Assembly: GCA_020248985.1 (NCBI GenBank)
Contig: JADCGL010000014.1
Location: 1-64,000 of the forward strand
Source of the DNA: Telmatospirillum sp.
GTDB taxonomy: Bacteria; Pseudomonadota; Alphaproteobacteria; CACIAM-22H2
Direction: 5' to 3'
DNA: 64,000 nucleotides
The notes beneath the pieces were generated by a model, which was given only the letters and a program-made list of their open reading frames with translations, was not told the origin of the DNA and searched no databases. Numbering within the stretch: position 1 is the first letter of the stretch; each line of letters starts with the position of its first letter. This document shows positions 18,842-27,148 of this stretch, in pieces. Made by a program: the position numbers and the translations under genes.

Positions 18842-19609
18842 GTGACGGTCGCCGAAGCAATTCCGCCGGTTCCAATCTTGGAACTGGCGGGGCTGCACAA
18901 GAGTTTCGGGTCTCTCAAGGTTCTCGACGGCATCGACCTTGCCGTGCGGCCGCGCGAGCTTGTGTTCGTGATTGGGCCGTCGGGTTCGGGCAAGAGCACG
19001 CTGCTGCGCTGCTGCAACCGGCTTGAAGAGCCGGACTCAGGTGCCGTGATCGTGGACGGGGCCGACATCATGCGCCCCGGCACCGATCTCAATGCCGTAC
19101 GGCAGAAGATCGGCATGGTCTTCCAATCCTTCAATCTCTATCCGCACATGACCGCGCTCGGCAATGTGACGCTCGCCTTGTGCAAAGTGCAGGGCCTTGA
19201 CCGCGAAGCGGCCGAGCTGCGCGGGCGTGCGGCCTTGGCGCAAGTGGGCCTTTCCGACAAGGAAGCGTCGTACCCGAACGCGCTGTCGGGCGGCCAGCAG
19301 CAGCGCGTGGGCATTGCGCGCGCGCTCGCTCTCGGTCCAAAGATCGTGCTGTTTGACGAGCCGACCTCGGCCCTCGATCCCGAGCTGGTCGGCTCGGTGC
19401 TTGCCGTGATGCGCGAACTCAAAGCCGCCGGCATGACGATGGTGGTGGTGAGCCACGAACTCGCGTTTGCGCGCGCGGCCGCCGACCGTGTCGTCTTCAT
19501 GGAAGGCGGGCGCATTGTCGAGCAGGGACCGCCCGCCGCGATATTCGGCAATCCGCGCGAGGCGCGCACGCAGGCTTTTGTGTCGCGTCTTTCCCAGGGC
19601 CACGGTTAG
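18842..19609 (+). CDS. Polar amino-acid type ABC transporter ATP-binding protein (GlnQ-like)
   Basis: 255 residues. Walker A GPSGSGKST (45-53), Q-loop VFQSFNLYPHMT, signature LSGGQQQRVGIARAL and Walker B VLFDEPTSALDPE are all canonical. GTG start at 18842, 4 bp after the binding-protein stop; an upstream in-frame ATG would overlap that gene. It energises the permease pair that follows. Close to HisP/GlnQ, so import of a charged or polar small molecule is expected. Confidence 0.9.
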   Translation: MTVAEAIPPVPILELAGLHKSFGSLKVLDGIDLAVRPRELVFVIGPSGSGKSTLLRCCNRLEEPDSGAVIVDGADIMRPGTDLNAVRQKIGMVFQSFNLYPHMTALGNVTLALCKVQGLDREAAELRGRAALAQVGLSDKEASYPNALSGGQQQRVGIARALALGPKIVLFDEPTSALDPELVGSVLAVMRELKAAGMTMVVVSHELAFARAAADRVVFMEGGRIVEQGPPAAIFGNPREARTQAFVSRLSQGHG

Positions 19610-19612
19610 CAA

Positions 19613-20296
19613 ATGGACAACGGGCTCGAGCGCCTCGTCTTCGCGTTCTTCAACGCCGAGATCGCGGCCGAATGGGCGCCCAAGATCCTCGAAGGCGTGT
19701 GGGTCACGATCCTCGTGTCGCTTGCTGTCGTGGCGACGGGGCTGGCGCTGGGGCTCGCTTTGGCGGCCTTGCGCGCGTACCGTTTTCGCGCCGTCAATGC
19801 CGCGATCGTCGCTTTCGTCGATATCCTGCGCGCCTTGCCGCCGCTCGTCGTGATCATCATTCTGTTTTTCGCGTTCCCCTATCTCGATCTGCCGATGAGC
19901 GCTTTCACCGCCACTTGGCTGTCGCTGTCGTTGGTGCTGGCGGCGTTTGCCGAGGAAATCTGGTGGGCGGGCATCTTGGCCGTGCCGCGCGGCCAGTGGG
20001 AGGCCGCCCGCTCGACGGGCCTTGGCTTCGGCGCCACGCTTGGATACGTGGTGCTGCCGCAGGCCGTGCGCATGACCGTGCCGCCGCTCGTCAATCGCGT
20101 GATCGCGGTTACGAAAGGCACGGCCCTAGGCTCGGTCGTGGCGTTGTCGGAAATCGTGAGCCAGGCAAGTTCGGCCGCAAGCCTCGCCGGAAACCCCACG
20201 CCGCTCACGCTGGGGGCGGCCGCCTATCTTGCGATCTTCGTGCCCGTGGTCGTCCTCGGGCGCTGGATCGAAACGCGTTTCGCGTGGAAGCGCTAG
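19613..20296 (+). CDS. Polar amino-acid type ABC transporter permease, subunit 1
   Basis: 227 residues, about five membrane helices of the HisMQ type. The cytoplasmic EAA loop reads RGQWEAARSTGLGFG, the contact with the ATPase. It begins 3 bp after the ATPase stop. It would form a heterodimer with the next gene, as in HisQ/HisM. Confidence 0.88.
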   Translation: MDNGLERLVFAFFNAEIAAEWAPKILEGVWVTILVSLAVVATGLALGLALAALRAYRFRAVNAAIVAFVDILRALPPLVVIIILFFAFPYLDLPMSAFTATWLSLSLVLAAFAEEIWWAGILAVPRGQWEAARSTGLGFGATLGYVVLPQAVRMTVPPLVNRVIAVTKGTALGSVVALSEIVSQASSAASLAGNPTPLTLGAAAYLAIFVPVVVLGRWIETRFAWKR

Positions 20297-20301
20297 CGGC
20301 G

Positions 20302-20973
20302 ATGGCGGAAATCCTCGACACGTTTTTCAATATCGAAATCCTGCTGCGGGTGCTGCCCTTCATGCTCGAAGGGCTCGGCATGACGCTGCTTTTGTGCGCG
20401 ATCACCATCCCGATCGGCCTTGCAGGCGGGCTTGCCGTCGCCTGGGTGTGGAGCCTCAAGAAGCGCTATGTGAACTGGGCGCTCGTCGTCTATGTCGATT
20501 TCTTCCGCGCCTTTCCGCCCTTGGTGTTGCTGATTTTCGTCTATTTCGGACTGCCGTTCGTCGGTCTCGATCTGTCGCCCTTTGCGGCCGTAGCGATCGC
20601 CTTCCTGCTGAATGCGTCGAGCTATTACGGTGAAATATTCCGAGCCGGGATCGAAAGCGTGCCGCATGGCCAGTGGGAAGCGGCCCGCGCCAGCGGCCTC
20701 TCGCGCTTCCAGACGATGCTCTACGTCGTGCTGCCGCAGGCCACGCGCAACGTGCTGCCGGACTTGATCGGCAACACGCTCGAGGTCGTGAAACTCACGA
20801 CTATCGCCTCGGTCGTGGCCTTGGGCGAGTTGCTGCACGCCGCACGCCTTGCCCAGTCGCTCGTCTACAATCCCACGCCCATCGTCGCAGCCGCGTTGAT
20901 CTATCTGGCGTTCCTGTGGCCGGCCGTGCGACTTTTGAGGCATTTCGAGCACCGCCATCTCGTCGCCCGCTGA
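20302..20973 (+). CDS. Polar amino-acid type ABC transporter permease, subunit 2
   Basis: 223 residues with the same topology as subunit 1. EAA loop HGQWEAARASGLSRFQ followed by YVVLPQATRNVLPDLIGN. ATG 20302 lies 5 bp after the previous stop; the longer upstream frame is not real because it runs through subunit 1. Completes the importer. Confidence 0.88.
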   Translation: MAEILDTFFNIEILLRVLPFMLEGLGMTLLLCAITIPIGLAGGLAVAWVWSLKKRYVNWALVVYVDFFRAFPPLVLLIFVYFGLPFVGLDLSPFAAVAIAFLLNASSYYGEIFRAGIESVPHGQWEAARASGLSRFQTMLYVVLPQATRNVLPDLIGNTLEVVKLTTIASVVALGELLHAARLAQSLVYNPTPIVAAALIYLAFLWPAVRLLRHFEHRHLVAR

Positions 20974-20988
20974 ATCGGAGTATCTTCG

Positions 20989-21648
20989 ATGTCCAAGCGC
21001 ATCCTCGTCGTCAATCCGAACTCGAACCGCAACGTCACGGCCGGCATCGATGCCGCCGTCGAACCGTTCCGCATGGCGGGCGGTCCGGCGGTGGAGTGCG
21101 AGACATTGGCCGAAGGCCCGCCTGGCATCGAAACCCAGGCGCATGTCGAAAGCGTGGTGCTGCCGCTGTCGCGGCTCGTGGCCAAGCGCGACAACGACTG
21201 CGATGCGTTCGTCGTCGCGTGTTTCAGCGATCCGGGTCTCTATGCCGCGCGCGAAGCCACCAAAAAGCCCGTGCTCGGCATTGCCGAATGCGGGCTGCTT
21301 ACGGCCCTCACGCTCGGCGAGCGATTCGGCATCGTGGCGATTCTGCCGCGCTCGATCCCGCGCCATCAGCGCTATGTGGGTGCCCGAGGTCTCGAAGCGC
21401 GCTTTGCCGGCGACCGTGCGATCGGCCTCACGGTGGCCGAACTCTCCGACGATGCGCGCACGCTCGCGCGCATGATCGAGGTCGGCAAGGAGCTCAAAGA
21501 GCGCGACGGCGCCGACGTGATCGTGATGGGCTGTGCCGGCATGGCGCGCTATCGCGACCGGCTGCAGGACGCCGTCGGCATCCCCGTCGTCGAGCCGACG
21601 CAAGCCGCCGTCGGCATGGCGCTGGCACGCGTGCAGCTCGGCTGGTAG
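20989..21648 (+). CDS. Asp/Glu/hydantoin racemase family protein
   Basis: 219 residues. The two catalytic cysteines of the family are present: Cys78 in VVACFSDPG and Cys182 in IVMGCAGM, and the N-terminus ILVVNPNSNRNVTAGI is the substrate-phosphate-free carboxylate/amide loop typical of hydantoin and allantoin racemases. It would interconvert D- and L-5-substituted hydantoins (or allantoin), feeding the D-specific hydantoinase encoded convergently 1.6 kb away. It ends the transporter operon, 15 bp after permease 2, so uptake and racemisation are co-expressed. Maleate isomerase or Asp racemase are less likely from the N-terminal motif. Confidence 0.8.
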   Translation: MSKRILVVNPNSNRNVTAGIDAAVEPFRMAGGPAVECETLAEGPPGIETQAHVESVVLPLSRLVAKRDNDCDAFVVACFSDPGLYAAREATKKPVLGIAECGLLTALTLGERFGIVAILPRSIPRHQRYVGARGLEARFAGDRAIGLTVAELSDDARTLARMIEVGKELKERDGADVIVMGCAGMARYRDRLQDAVGIPVVEPTQAAVGMALARVQLGW

Positions 21649-21651
21649 CCG

Positions 21652-22287
21652 CTACTTTTTCGCGGCGAGATCGGCCGCCGACACGCGCGGCATCGAAAAG
21701 CGGTCGGTGAGGCGGACATAGTCGCTGGCGGCCAGGCGCCCGATCAGCGCCATGCGCGCCGTATCCACGCGATCGTTCGTCGGATCGACGAGATCTTCGC
21801 GGATGCGCAAGGCCAGCACCTCGCCCAGCAGAATGGCGCGTTTGTTGTCCGCACCCAGCCGCACGTCTTGCAAGAGGCGGCATTCGAGTGCCACCGGCGC
21901 CTGGGCGATGCGCGGCGGGCGCACTTTGAGCGACGGGGCGGCGTCGAAACCCGCCAGCACGAGCTCGTCGATGCCGGGCTCGACATCGGCCGCACAGATA
22001 TTCATGCCGGGGCCCATCGCCTCGTCCACAAGATTGACCACGAATTCGCCGTTGAGGTCGATATTGCGCACCGTGTCCTTGGGCCGCCCGTCGGGCCGCC
22101 GTTCGATGCCCAGCGCCACGACCGCCGGATCGTGGCTCAAGACATTGAAGAAGGAGTAGGGGGCGGCATTCACGTTGCCCGCTGCATCGACCGTAGTCAC
22201 CAGCGCAATGGGGCGCGGCACCACGCTGCCGACCAGCAGCTTGTAGCGCACCGCCGGCGCGGTCGCGGCGAAATCGTAGTCCTTCAT
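21652..22287 (-). CDS. Flavin reductase family protein (FMN-binding split barrel)
   Basis: 211 residues. The family pattern is VGSVVPRPIALVTTVDAAGN followed by NAAPYSFFNVLSHDPAVVALG, the FMN-binding split barrel. Such proteins reduce or bind FMN and often support a partner monooxygenase, as RutF does for RutA in the Rut uracil pathway; no monooxygenase is encoded here. Its ATG overlaps the stop of the carbamoylase by 4 nt (ATGA), so it is translated with the hydantoin enzymes. Its job in that operon is unclear. Confidence 0.8.
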   Translation of the reverse strand: MKDYDFAATAPAVRYKLLVGSVVPRPIALVTTVDAAGNVNAAPYSFFNVLSHDPAVVALGIERRPDGRPKDTVRNIDLNGEFVVNLVDEAMGPGMNICAADVEPGIDELVLAGFDAAPSLKVRPPRIAQAPVALECRLLQDVRLGADNKRAILLGEVLALRIREDLVDPTNDRVDTARMALIGRLAASDYVRLTDRFSMPRVSAADLAAKK

Positions 22288-23243
22288 GCAGGTTCGATCG
22301 TTCCGGTCTGGCTCGCGATCAGCCCGTAATGTTCGATGCGCCGGTGCTTGGAAAACGCGAACACGGTTTCCTTGCCGTAGGTGCACAGGCTCAAATCGCA
22401 GTCCGCGACGATGAGCTCGTCCGCGACCGACCGTGCCAACGCCACGATCTCGCCGGTGGGGGCCACGATGCAGCTGCCGCCGATCAGCGAGCAGCCTTCT
22501 TCGAACCCGGCCTTGGCCGTCGCCACGACCCAGGTCGAGTTCTGGTAGGCGCCGGCCTGCATCACGAGATGGTTGTGGAACTGGCGCAGATGTTCGGGCT
22601 CGGGTGCGGAGTGCACGAGGGCCGAGCCGTTGATCGCCGGCGTGTTGTAGCCGAGGACCAGCATCTCGACCCCTTTGAGGCCCATCACGCGGTAGGTTTC
22701 TGGCCAGCGGCGGTCGTTGCAGATTGCCATGCCGAGAATGCCGCCCATCGTGCGCCACACCGGAAAGCCGATGTCGCCGGGTTCGAAATAGCGTTTTTCG
22801 AGATGCTGGAACGGGCGCTGCGGTTCGTTCTCCGCATGGCCCGGCAGATGTATCTTCCGGTACTTGCCGACGATCGCACCTTGCGTATCGACGAGTATCG
22901 CCGTGTTGTAGCGATGCCCGTCCGGTGTTTTCTCGGCATAGCCCAAATAGAAGCCAATCTTGAGGCGCTTGGCCTCGGCGAAGAGCGGTGCCGTCGCCGC
23001 GTTTGGCATTTCGGTTTCGAAGAACGCATCGACCTCGCGCCAGTCGGTCATGTACCAGCGCGGAAAAAAGGTCGTCAGCGCCAATTCCGGAAATACGACG
23101 AGCTGGCAGCCTTTGCGGGCCGCCTCGCGCAGCATCACCAGCATGCGCTCGACGCACGACGCGCGCGTTTCGCTGCGCGCGATCGGTCCCATTTGGGCAG
23201 CCCCAACCGACAGGATCCGGGGGGTAAGTTTGTTTTGGCTCAT
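22284..23243 (-). CDS. N-carbamoyl-D-amino acid hydrolase (nitrilase superfamily)
   Basis: 319 residues, close to the 304 of Agrobacterium D-carbamoylase. The nitrilase triad is Glu53 (FPELALTTFFPRW), Lys130 (KYRKIHLPG) and Cys175 (AICNDRRWPETYRVMGL). The CNDRRWPE context is characteristic of D-carbamoylases rather than of beta-ureidopropionases. It hydrolyses N-carbamoyl-D-amino acids to D-amino acid, CO2 and ammonia. ATG 23243 lies 14 bp after the hydantoinase stop. Together with hydantoinase and racemase it makes a complete hydantoin-to-D-amino-acid route; action on N-carbamoyl-beta-alanine remains possible. Confidence 0.86.
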   Translation of the reverse strand: MSQNKLTPRILSVGAAQMGPIARSETRASCVERMLVMLREAARKGCQLVVFPELALTTFFPRWYMTDWREVDAFFETEMPNAATAPLFAEAKRLKIGFYLGYAEKTPDGHRYNTAILVDTQGAIVGKYRKIHLPGHAENEPQRPFQHLEKRYFEPGDIGFPVWRTMGGILGMAICNDRRWPETYRVMGLKGVEMLVLGYNTPAINGSALVHSAPEPEHLRQFHNHLVMQAGAYQNSTWVVATAKAGFEEGCSLIGGSCIVAPTGEIVALARSVADELIVADCDLSLCTYGKETVFAFSKHRRIEHYGLIASQTGTIEPA

Positions 23244-23257
23244 CGGCCGGGTCCTCG

Positions 23258-24709
23258 TCAGAAAGCGTCCGAAATGTCTTCGGGGAAAATCGAGCGACCC
23301 AGGGGTTTGGTCGCGTCGGTCGGTCCGTGGGCGAGATAACGGCCGCGCCCGGGCTTGGCGAGCGGATTGCCGCCCTTGGCGACCAGTTCGCCGCGCGAGA
23401 ACACCTCGTCGCACCAGCCGGTCGTCTTGAGCCCTTCGTAGGGCGTGTAGTCCATCGCGTCGTGCAGCATTTTCTGCGACACGGTCACTTCGCGTGTTGC
23501 GTCCCACACCACGAGATCCGCGTCGAAGCCGACGGCGATCGCCCCCTTCTGCGGATAGAGACCGTAGAGCTTGGCGGGGTTCGTCGCCGACACGGCCACG
23601 AAGCGTTCGAGCGACAGGCGGCCCTTAAGCACGCCTTCGGCGAACAGAAGCGGCATGCGCACTTCGAGCCCGGGCACGCCGTTGGGCACTTTCTTGAAGT
23701 TCGCGTTGGCCCCGTGCAGCATCTTGCCCTTGGGATCGTTGAAGCGATAGGGCGCATGGTCCGACGAATAGACGTCGAACAGCCCGTCGCGCAAGCCCTG
23801 CCAGACATATTCCTGGTTGATCTTGTCGCGCGGTGGCGGCGAGCACATGCACATGGCGCCGTCGAAGCCCGACTTGTCGAGATCGTCCTGCGTCAGGAAC
23901 AGATATTGCGGGCAGGTTTCGGCGAAGACCTTGAGGCCGCGCGCGCGCGCGCGCCGAATCTCGTCCATCGCCTCGCGGCCCGACACGTGCACGATCAGCA
24001 CCGGCGTGTCGACGATTTCGGCAAGGGCGATCACGCGGTGCGTGGCTTCGCGCTCGACCGGCATGTTGTGGCTGAAGCAGTGGTATTTGGGCCGCGTGCG
24101 ACCCGAGGCGATGAGCTTTTCGGCGACCCACATCATCGCGTCGTGGTTCTCGCAATGCACCATCGTCATTGCGCCGTGGCGGCGCGCCAGCGAAAGCACG
24201 TCGAGGATCTGGCGGTCGCTGAGCTTCAGCGCGTCGTACGTTGTGTAGATTTTGAAGCTCGTGAGCCCGTCGGCGATGAGGGCGGGCAGCTCCTGGCCCA
24301 GCACCTGCTCGTTCGGGTCCGACACGATCATGTGGAATGCGTAGTCGATATAGGTCTTGCCGGCCGCCGACGCATGGTACTCGTCCACGACCTTGCGCAG
24401 CGACTGGCCGCGATGCTGGGCGGCGAACGAGATCGTCGTCGTGGTGCCCCCGCACATGGCCGAACGTGTGCCGCTTTCGAAATCGTCGGCCGTCCATACG
24501 CCCATCGACGAGACCTGCGCCATGTGAACGTGGCTGTCGATGCCGCCCGGGGTCACGATGCGGCCGCGCGCGTCGGTCTCCTCCTCGCCCTTCGCCAAAT
24601 CGTGGCCGATGGCGGCGATTTTGCCGTCCTTGATGCCGATGTCCGCTACATATGTATCCGACGCCGTCGCGACGGTGCCGCCCCTGATCACCCGATCGTA
24701 TGTCTTCAT
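23258..24709 (-). CDS. D-hydantoinase / dihydropyrimidinase
   Basis: 483 residues of the amidohydrolase fold. Metal site: His60 and His62 (GGIDSHVHM), carbamylated Lys153 (TSFKIYTTYD), His185 (VHCENHD), His241 (IVHVSG) and Asp317 (SSDHAPY). It opens dihydropyrimidine or 5-substituted hydantoin rings to the N-carbamoyl product used by the next gene. No dihydropyrimidine dehydrogenase (PreT/PreA) is in the window, so the reductive uracil pathway is not complete here and hydantoins are the likelier substrates. First gene of a three-gene operon, divergent from the DapA-family gene across 82 bp. Confidence 0.88.
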   Translation of the reverse strand: MKTYDRVIRGGTVATASDTYVADIGIKDGKIAAIGHDLAKGEEETDARGRIVTPGGIDSHVHMAQVSSMGVWTADDFESGTRSAMCGGTTTTISFAAQHRGQSLRKVVDEYHASAAGKTYIDYAFHMIVSDPNEQVLGQELPALIADGLTSFKIYTTYDALKLSDRQILDVLSLARRHGAMTMVHCENHDAMMWVAEKLIASGRTRPKYHCFSHNMPVEREATHRVIALAEIVDTPVLIVHVSGREAMDEIRRARARGLKVFAETCPQYLFLTQDDLDKSGFDGAMCMCSPPPRDKINQEYVWQGLRDGLFDVYSSDHAPYRFNDPKGKMLHGANANFKKVPNGVPGLEVRMPLLFAEGVLKGRLSLERFVAVSATNPAKLYGLYPQKGAIAVGFDADLVVWDATREVTVSQKMLHDAMDYTPYEGLKTTGWCDEVFSRGELVAKGGNPLAKPGRGRYLAHGPTDATKPLGRSIFPEDISDAF

Positions 24710-24791
24710 CGTCTCCCCCTATGCGCCCCTTCCGCTGAAGCGGCACTTCGCGGTAGAAGCATTGCAAGGTTTGGGCCTGGAGGACAAGCAA

Positions 24792-25751
24792 ATGCCGCAG
24801 CTACTCGACGAAACCGCCAAGGGTGTCTACATCATCGCCGCGACCCCCTTTGCCGACGACGGCGCTCTCGATCTCGAGAGTGCCGACCGCATGACCGATT
24901 TCTATCTCGAATGCGGCGTGTCGGGCATGACGATTCTCGGCGTGATGGGTGAAGCGCCCAAGCTGAGTGCCACGGAATCGGCCGATTTCGTTGCACGCGT
25001 GCTCGCACGCGTCAAAGGCCGCGTGCCGGTGATCGTCGGCGCTTCGTCCGCCGGCAACCGCAATCTCGGCACCTTCGTGAAGAAGGCGATGGACATGGGG
25101 GCCGCGGGCGTGATGGTCGCCCCGATCGCCGGCCTCAAGAACGAAGAGCAGATCGAAGGCTACTACGACGCCGTGGTGCGCGAGATCGGCACGACGCCGA
25201 TCGTGCTGCAGGACTATCCGCAGCTCACGAACGTGCACATGTCGGTGAGCCTCATCAACCGCATGCTGGCCAAGCACGACAGCATCAAGGTGCTGAAGCA
25301 CGAGGACGTGCCGGGCCTGCGTAAGCTTTCCAAGGTGCGTGCGGCCGACAGCGACGGCAGCCGCAAGCGCCGCATTTCGATCATGGTCGGCAATTCGGCC
25401 CTGCATTTGCCGCAGGAAATGCGTCGCGGCGCCGACGGTGCCAACACGGGCTTCGCCTATCCCGAGATGCTCGTCGAAGCCGTGAAACTGTGCCTCGAAG
25501 GCAAGTTCGACGCGGCCGAAGACCTCTACGATGTCTATCTGCCGATCGTGCGCCACGAACAGCAGCCGGCCTTGGGCCTGGCCGTGCGCAAGGAAGTGCT
25601 GCGCCGGCGCGGCGTGATCAAGTCCGCGCATGTGCGCGCGCCCGGCTACGCGATGGATGCCGCCGAGCACAAGGAGCTCGACGAGCTGATGGCGCGCCTC
25701 GAGCGTAAGCTGGCGGCGATCGGGCGTTCGACAAAGCCGTTCAAAGGCTAG
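24792..25751 (+). CDS. DapA/N-acetylneuraminate lyase family aldolase with altered active site
   Basis: 319 residues, (beta/alpha)8 barrel. The Schiff-base lysine is Lys169 in IKVLKHEDVP. The GEAPKLS segment aligns with the GE(A/S)xxLS loop. Canonical DapA and NanA have a Tyr at the position that is Gln140 here (IVLQDYPQLTN instead of ILYNVPSRT), so the usual proton relay is absent. It is therefore probably not dihydrodipicolinate synthase but another 2-oxoacid aldolase or hydratase. Divergent from the hydantoinase operon, which suggests a shared regulatory region and a role in catabolism of the released product. An ATG with GGAGGACAAGCAA upstream is the start. Confidence 0.78.
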   Translation: MPQLLDETAKGVYIIAATPFADDGALDLESADRMTDFYLECGVSGMTILGVMGEAPKLSATESADFVARVLARVKGRVPVIVGASSAGNRNLGTFVKKAMDMGAAGVMVAPIAGLKNEEQIEGYYDAVVREIGTTPIVLQDYPQLTNVHMSVSLINRMLAKHDSIKVLKHEDVPGLRKLSKVRAADSDGSRKRRISIMVGNSALHLPQEMRRGADGANTGFAYPEMLVEAVKLCLEGKFDAAEDLYDVYLPIVRHEQQPALGLAVRKEVLRRRGVIKSAHVRAPGYAMDAAEHKELDELMARLERKLAAIGRSTKPFKG

Positions 25752-25763
25752 CGACGGGCGGTC

Positions 25764-27098
25764 GTGGCCGAGGGTCTCTGCCGCGACTGTTTCGTGCGCA
25801 TCGACACGGGCGACGCGCGCGTCTGCGGCCATTGCGGCGGGGGGCGAATTCTTCGCCATCCGGAGTTGGCGGCTTTGAGCCTCGCGCATATCGACTGCGA
25901 CGCCTTCTACGCATCGGTCGAAAAGCGCGACAATCCTTCCCTCGCCGACAAGCCGACCATCGTCGGCGGGGGCGCGCGCGGCGTGGTTTCTACCTGCTGC
26001 TACATCGCGCGCAAATACGGCGTGCGCTCGGCGATGCCGATGTTCAAAGCGCTGCAATTGTGCCCGCAGGCCGTTGTGATTCGGCCAGACATGGCCAAAT
26101 ACGCCGGCGTCTCGCGCCAGGTGCAGGCGATCTTCGCCGAAGCCACCCCGCTCGTCGAAGCGGTATCGCTCGACGAAGCCTATCTCGATCTCGGCGGCAC
26201 CGAGAGCTTGCATCGTGCGGCACCCGCTTTCGTGCTGGCGCGCATCGCCAAGCGAATTGCCGACACGATCGGCATCACTGTGTCGATCGGGCTGTCGTTC
26301 AACAAGCTTTTGGCCAAGCTCGCCTCCGAGCTCGACAAGCCGAACGGTTTTGGCGTGGTCGGCCGGGCCGAGGCGCGCGCGTTCCTCGCTTCGCGGCCTT
26401 TGCGCGTGCTTCCCGGTGTGGGGCCCCGCTTGGCCGATCGTCTGGCGAGCGACGGCTATGCCGACGTGGCCGCCTTGCAGCGCGCAGGCGCGCGCGCGCT
26501 TGCGGCGCGCTATGGCGAGACGGGAGCGTGGCTCGCCCGCATTGCGGTCGGCGACGATGCGCGCACCGTCGAGCCCGAGCGCGACGCCAAGGGCATTTCG
26601 GCCGAAACGACGTTTGCGCGCGATCTTTCAGCACTTGCCGACCTTGAGGCCGAATTGTGGCCGCTGGCCGAGGAGGTCGCCGGCCGGCTCAAGCGCCATC
26701 ACCTCGCCGGGCGCACAGTGCAGCTCAAACTCAAGACGCGCAGCTTCAAGCTGCTCACGCGCCGCACGACTTTGCCCGGCAGCACGCAGCTTGCCGAGAC
26801 GTTGTTCAAGGCCGGCCAGAAGATGCTTGCGGCGGAGGTCCAGCGCGACCCGCGCCAGCACTATCGGCTCATCGGCATCGGGGCGGCCGAGCTCGGGGCC
26901 CCCGGCGGACCCGCGGCCCAAAGCGATCTTTTTGCGGCGGCGGCCCCGTCGGTCGACGATCCCAAATCGGCTGCTGTGGAAAAAGCGATGGATGCCGTGC
27001 GCGGCAAATTCGGCCGCTCGGCGATCGCAAAAGGGCGGGGGCTGGGCTCGGGGGCGGCACGGCGCGGACGGCGCGACTTGCCCAAGGTGCCGGACTGA
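25764..27098 (+). CDS. dinB: DNA polymerase IV (Y-family) with N-terminal Cys4 finger
   Basis: 444 residues. Residues 1-30 carry CRDC and CGHCG (Cys6, Cys9, Cys21, Cys24), a zinc-ribbon-like extension. The polymerase follows: HIDCDAFYASVE (Asp44) and SLDEAYLD (Asp137-Glu138) are the catalytic metal ligands, then the thumb helix-hairpin-helix LPGVGPRLADRLAS and the little finger. AQSDLF near residue 380 fits a sliding-clamp binding motif. Translesion synthesis polymerase. GTG start, 12 bp after the DapA-family gene; no LexA box was recognised upstream, so damage control is not shown by the sequence. Confidence 0.88.
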   Translation: MAEGLCRDCFVRIDTGDARVCGHCGGGRILRHPELAALSLAHIDCDAFYASVEKRDNPSLADKPTIVGGGARGVVSTCCYIARKYGVRSAMPMFKALQLCPQAVVIRPDMAKYAGVSRQVQAIFAEATPLVEAVSLDEAYLDLGGTESLHRAAPAFVLARIAKRIADTIGITVSIGLSFNKLLAKLASELDKPNGFGVVGRAEARAFLASRPLRVLPGVGPRLADRLASDGYADVAALQRAGARALAARYGETGAWLARIAVGDDARTVEPERDAKGISAETTFARDLSALADLEAELWPLAEEVAGRLKRHHLAGRTVQLKLKTRSFKLLTRRTTLPGSTQLAETLFKAGQKMLAAEVQRDPRQHYRLIGIGAAELGAPGGPAAQSDLFAAAAPSVDDPKSAAVEKAMDAVRGKFGRSAIAKGRGLGSGAARRGRRDLPKVPD

Positions 27099-27148
27099 CG
27101 TAGGATTCCCTGCTTGAGCGTCGAAGAAACAAGCCGCAAAGCAGGGCG

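Noticed and set aside
23258-24709. Allantoinase as the identity of the amidohydrolase.
   Set aside because: Carbamylated Lys context, the SSDHAPY form and the neighbouring D-carbamoylase and racemase fit hydantoinase better; no other allantoin gene is present.
20989-24709. Complete reductive (Pre/Dht/Ups) or Rut uracil pathway.
   Set aside because: No dihydropyrimidine dehydrogenase and no RutA/RutB-type genes are present; only the URC genes act on uracil here.
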